Shown: one piece after another, positions 33,805 through 33,973 of the stretch | How the letters are laid out: each line of letters starts with the position of its first letter | Position numbering within the stretch: position 1 is the stretch's first letter | Source of the DNA: an uncultured Chthonomonas sp. | GTDB taxonomy: Bacteria > Armatimonadota > Chthonomonadetes > Chthonomonadales > CAJBBX01 | DNA length: 33,973 nucleotides | Direction of reading: 5' to 3' | NCBI GenBank assembly: GCA_903885605.1 | Contig: CAISJD010000129.1 | Coordinates: forward strand, 1-33,973 | Position numbers and translations under genes: made by a program | The notes under the pieces: generated by a model | Told to the model about the DNA's origin: nothing | Seen by the model: only the letters and a program-made list of their open reading frames with translations | The model's database searches: none

Positions 33805-33973
33805 ATGCGGTTCGATGGACGGATGACGGTGACTCGGCGCCTGATGGTTTGGGCGTGCTTGGTGGTGGCATCGGCAGTCGCCTGGAGTGCGCCGACCGCG
33901 CTTGGGCGGGGCGCCATGGCGTTCGAGGCCAATCGGGGCCAGACCGATGCGTCGGTCAGGTTCCTGGCTCGCG
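33805..33973 (+). CDS. Secreted DUF7948 (SBBP-type) protein, N-terminal part
   Basis: The gene runs off the window; 56 residues are visible. The ATG follows AGGGGGG. A signal peptide (VWACLVVASAVAWSAPTALG) is followed directly by AMAFEANRGQTDASVRFLAR. The F-E-x-N-x-G-Q-x-D-x-x-V-x-F-x-A-R block is the signature start of DUF7948, found at the head of large secreted proteins with SBBP beta-propeller repeats or cohesin/dockerin-like domains in Acidobacteriota, Armatimonadota and relatives. These are surface or secreted proteins of mostly unknown role. A Pho-box-like array lies just upstream. Confidence 0.85.
   Translation, partial: MRFDGRMTVTRRLMVWACLVVASAVAWSAPTALGRGAMAFEANRGQTDASVRFLAR

Overview
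The window is a high-GC, densely packed bacterial chromosome segment with every gene on the scale of a free-living, glycan-degrading, two-membrane (secretin-bearing) bacterium. The mix of GH32-like, GH123/DUF4091-like, GH5-like and GH106 proteins, a PilMNO-flavoured type II secretion operon, a DUF5666 protein and a DUF7948 'FEANRGQTD' surface protein is the kind of gene content seen in Armatimonadota, Planctomycetota, Verrucomicrobiota/Lentisphaerota and Acidobacteriota. I lean towards Armatimonadota or a neighbour, but the sequence alone does not settle this. No tRNA, rRNA, CRISPR array, insertion sequence or prophage gene was seen.

Layout. (1) 1-121: tail of an endonuclease/exonuclease/phosphatase-family gene. 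(2) 154-11477: a carbohydrate-degradation block: a LamG+GH32-like lipoprotein (minus), divergent from a DUF4091 protein and a large GH5-like multidomain secreted enzyme (plus), then a convergent GH106 alpha-L-rhamnosidase (minus). (3) 11703-13684: a small, compositionally odd secreted orphan overlapping a secreted protein with two STN/N0-like domains. (4) 13753-19007: an MFS transporter translationally coupled to a 1331-aa secreted protein whose two ends carry copies of the same beta-sandwich-like module. (5) 19015-21203 (minus): a histidine kinase / OmpR-family response regulator pair. (6) 21400-33596: one long plus-strand operon for a type II secretion system, in the order E-F-G-H-I-J-K-L(PilM-PilN fusion)-M(PilO-like)-C/P-like-D(secretin), followed by a Gly/Met-rich DUF5666 protein and a strong hairpin. 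No prepilin peptidase is present. (7) 33805-end: start of a DUF7948 secreted protein.

How the parts fit. The hydrolases carry export signals (except the DUF4091 protein) and are plausible clients of the type II system. The most interesting signals are regulatory. Between the response regulator and gspE lie two direct-repeat pairs with 7-4-7 spacing (core TTCAT, 11-bp period), one facing each gene and each about 66-67 bp from its start codon, which suggests that the two-component system autoregulates and also controls the secretion operon. A second, longer 11-bp-period array of CTGTCAT-like half-sites, closely resembling a Pho box, lies upstream of the DUF7948 gene.
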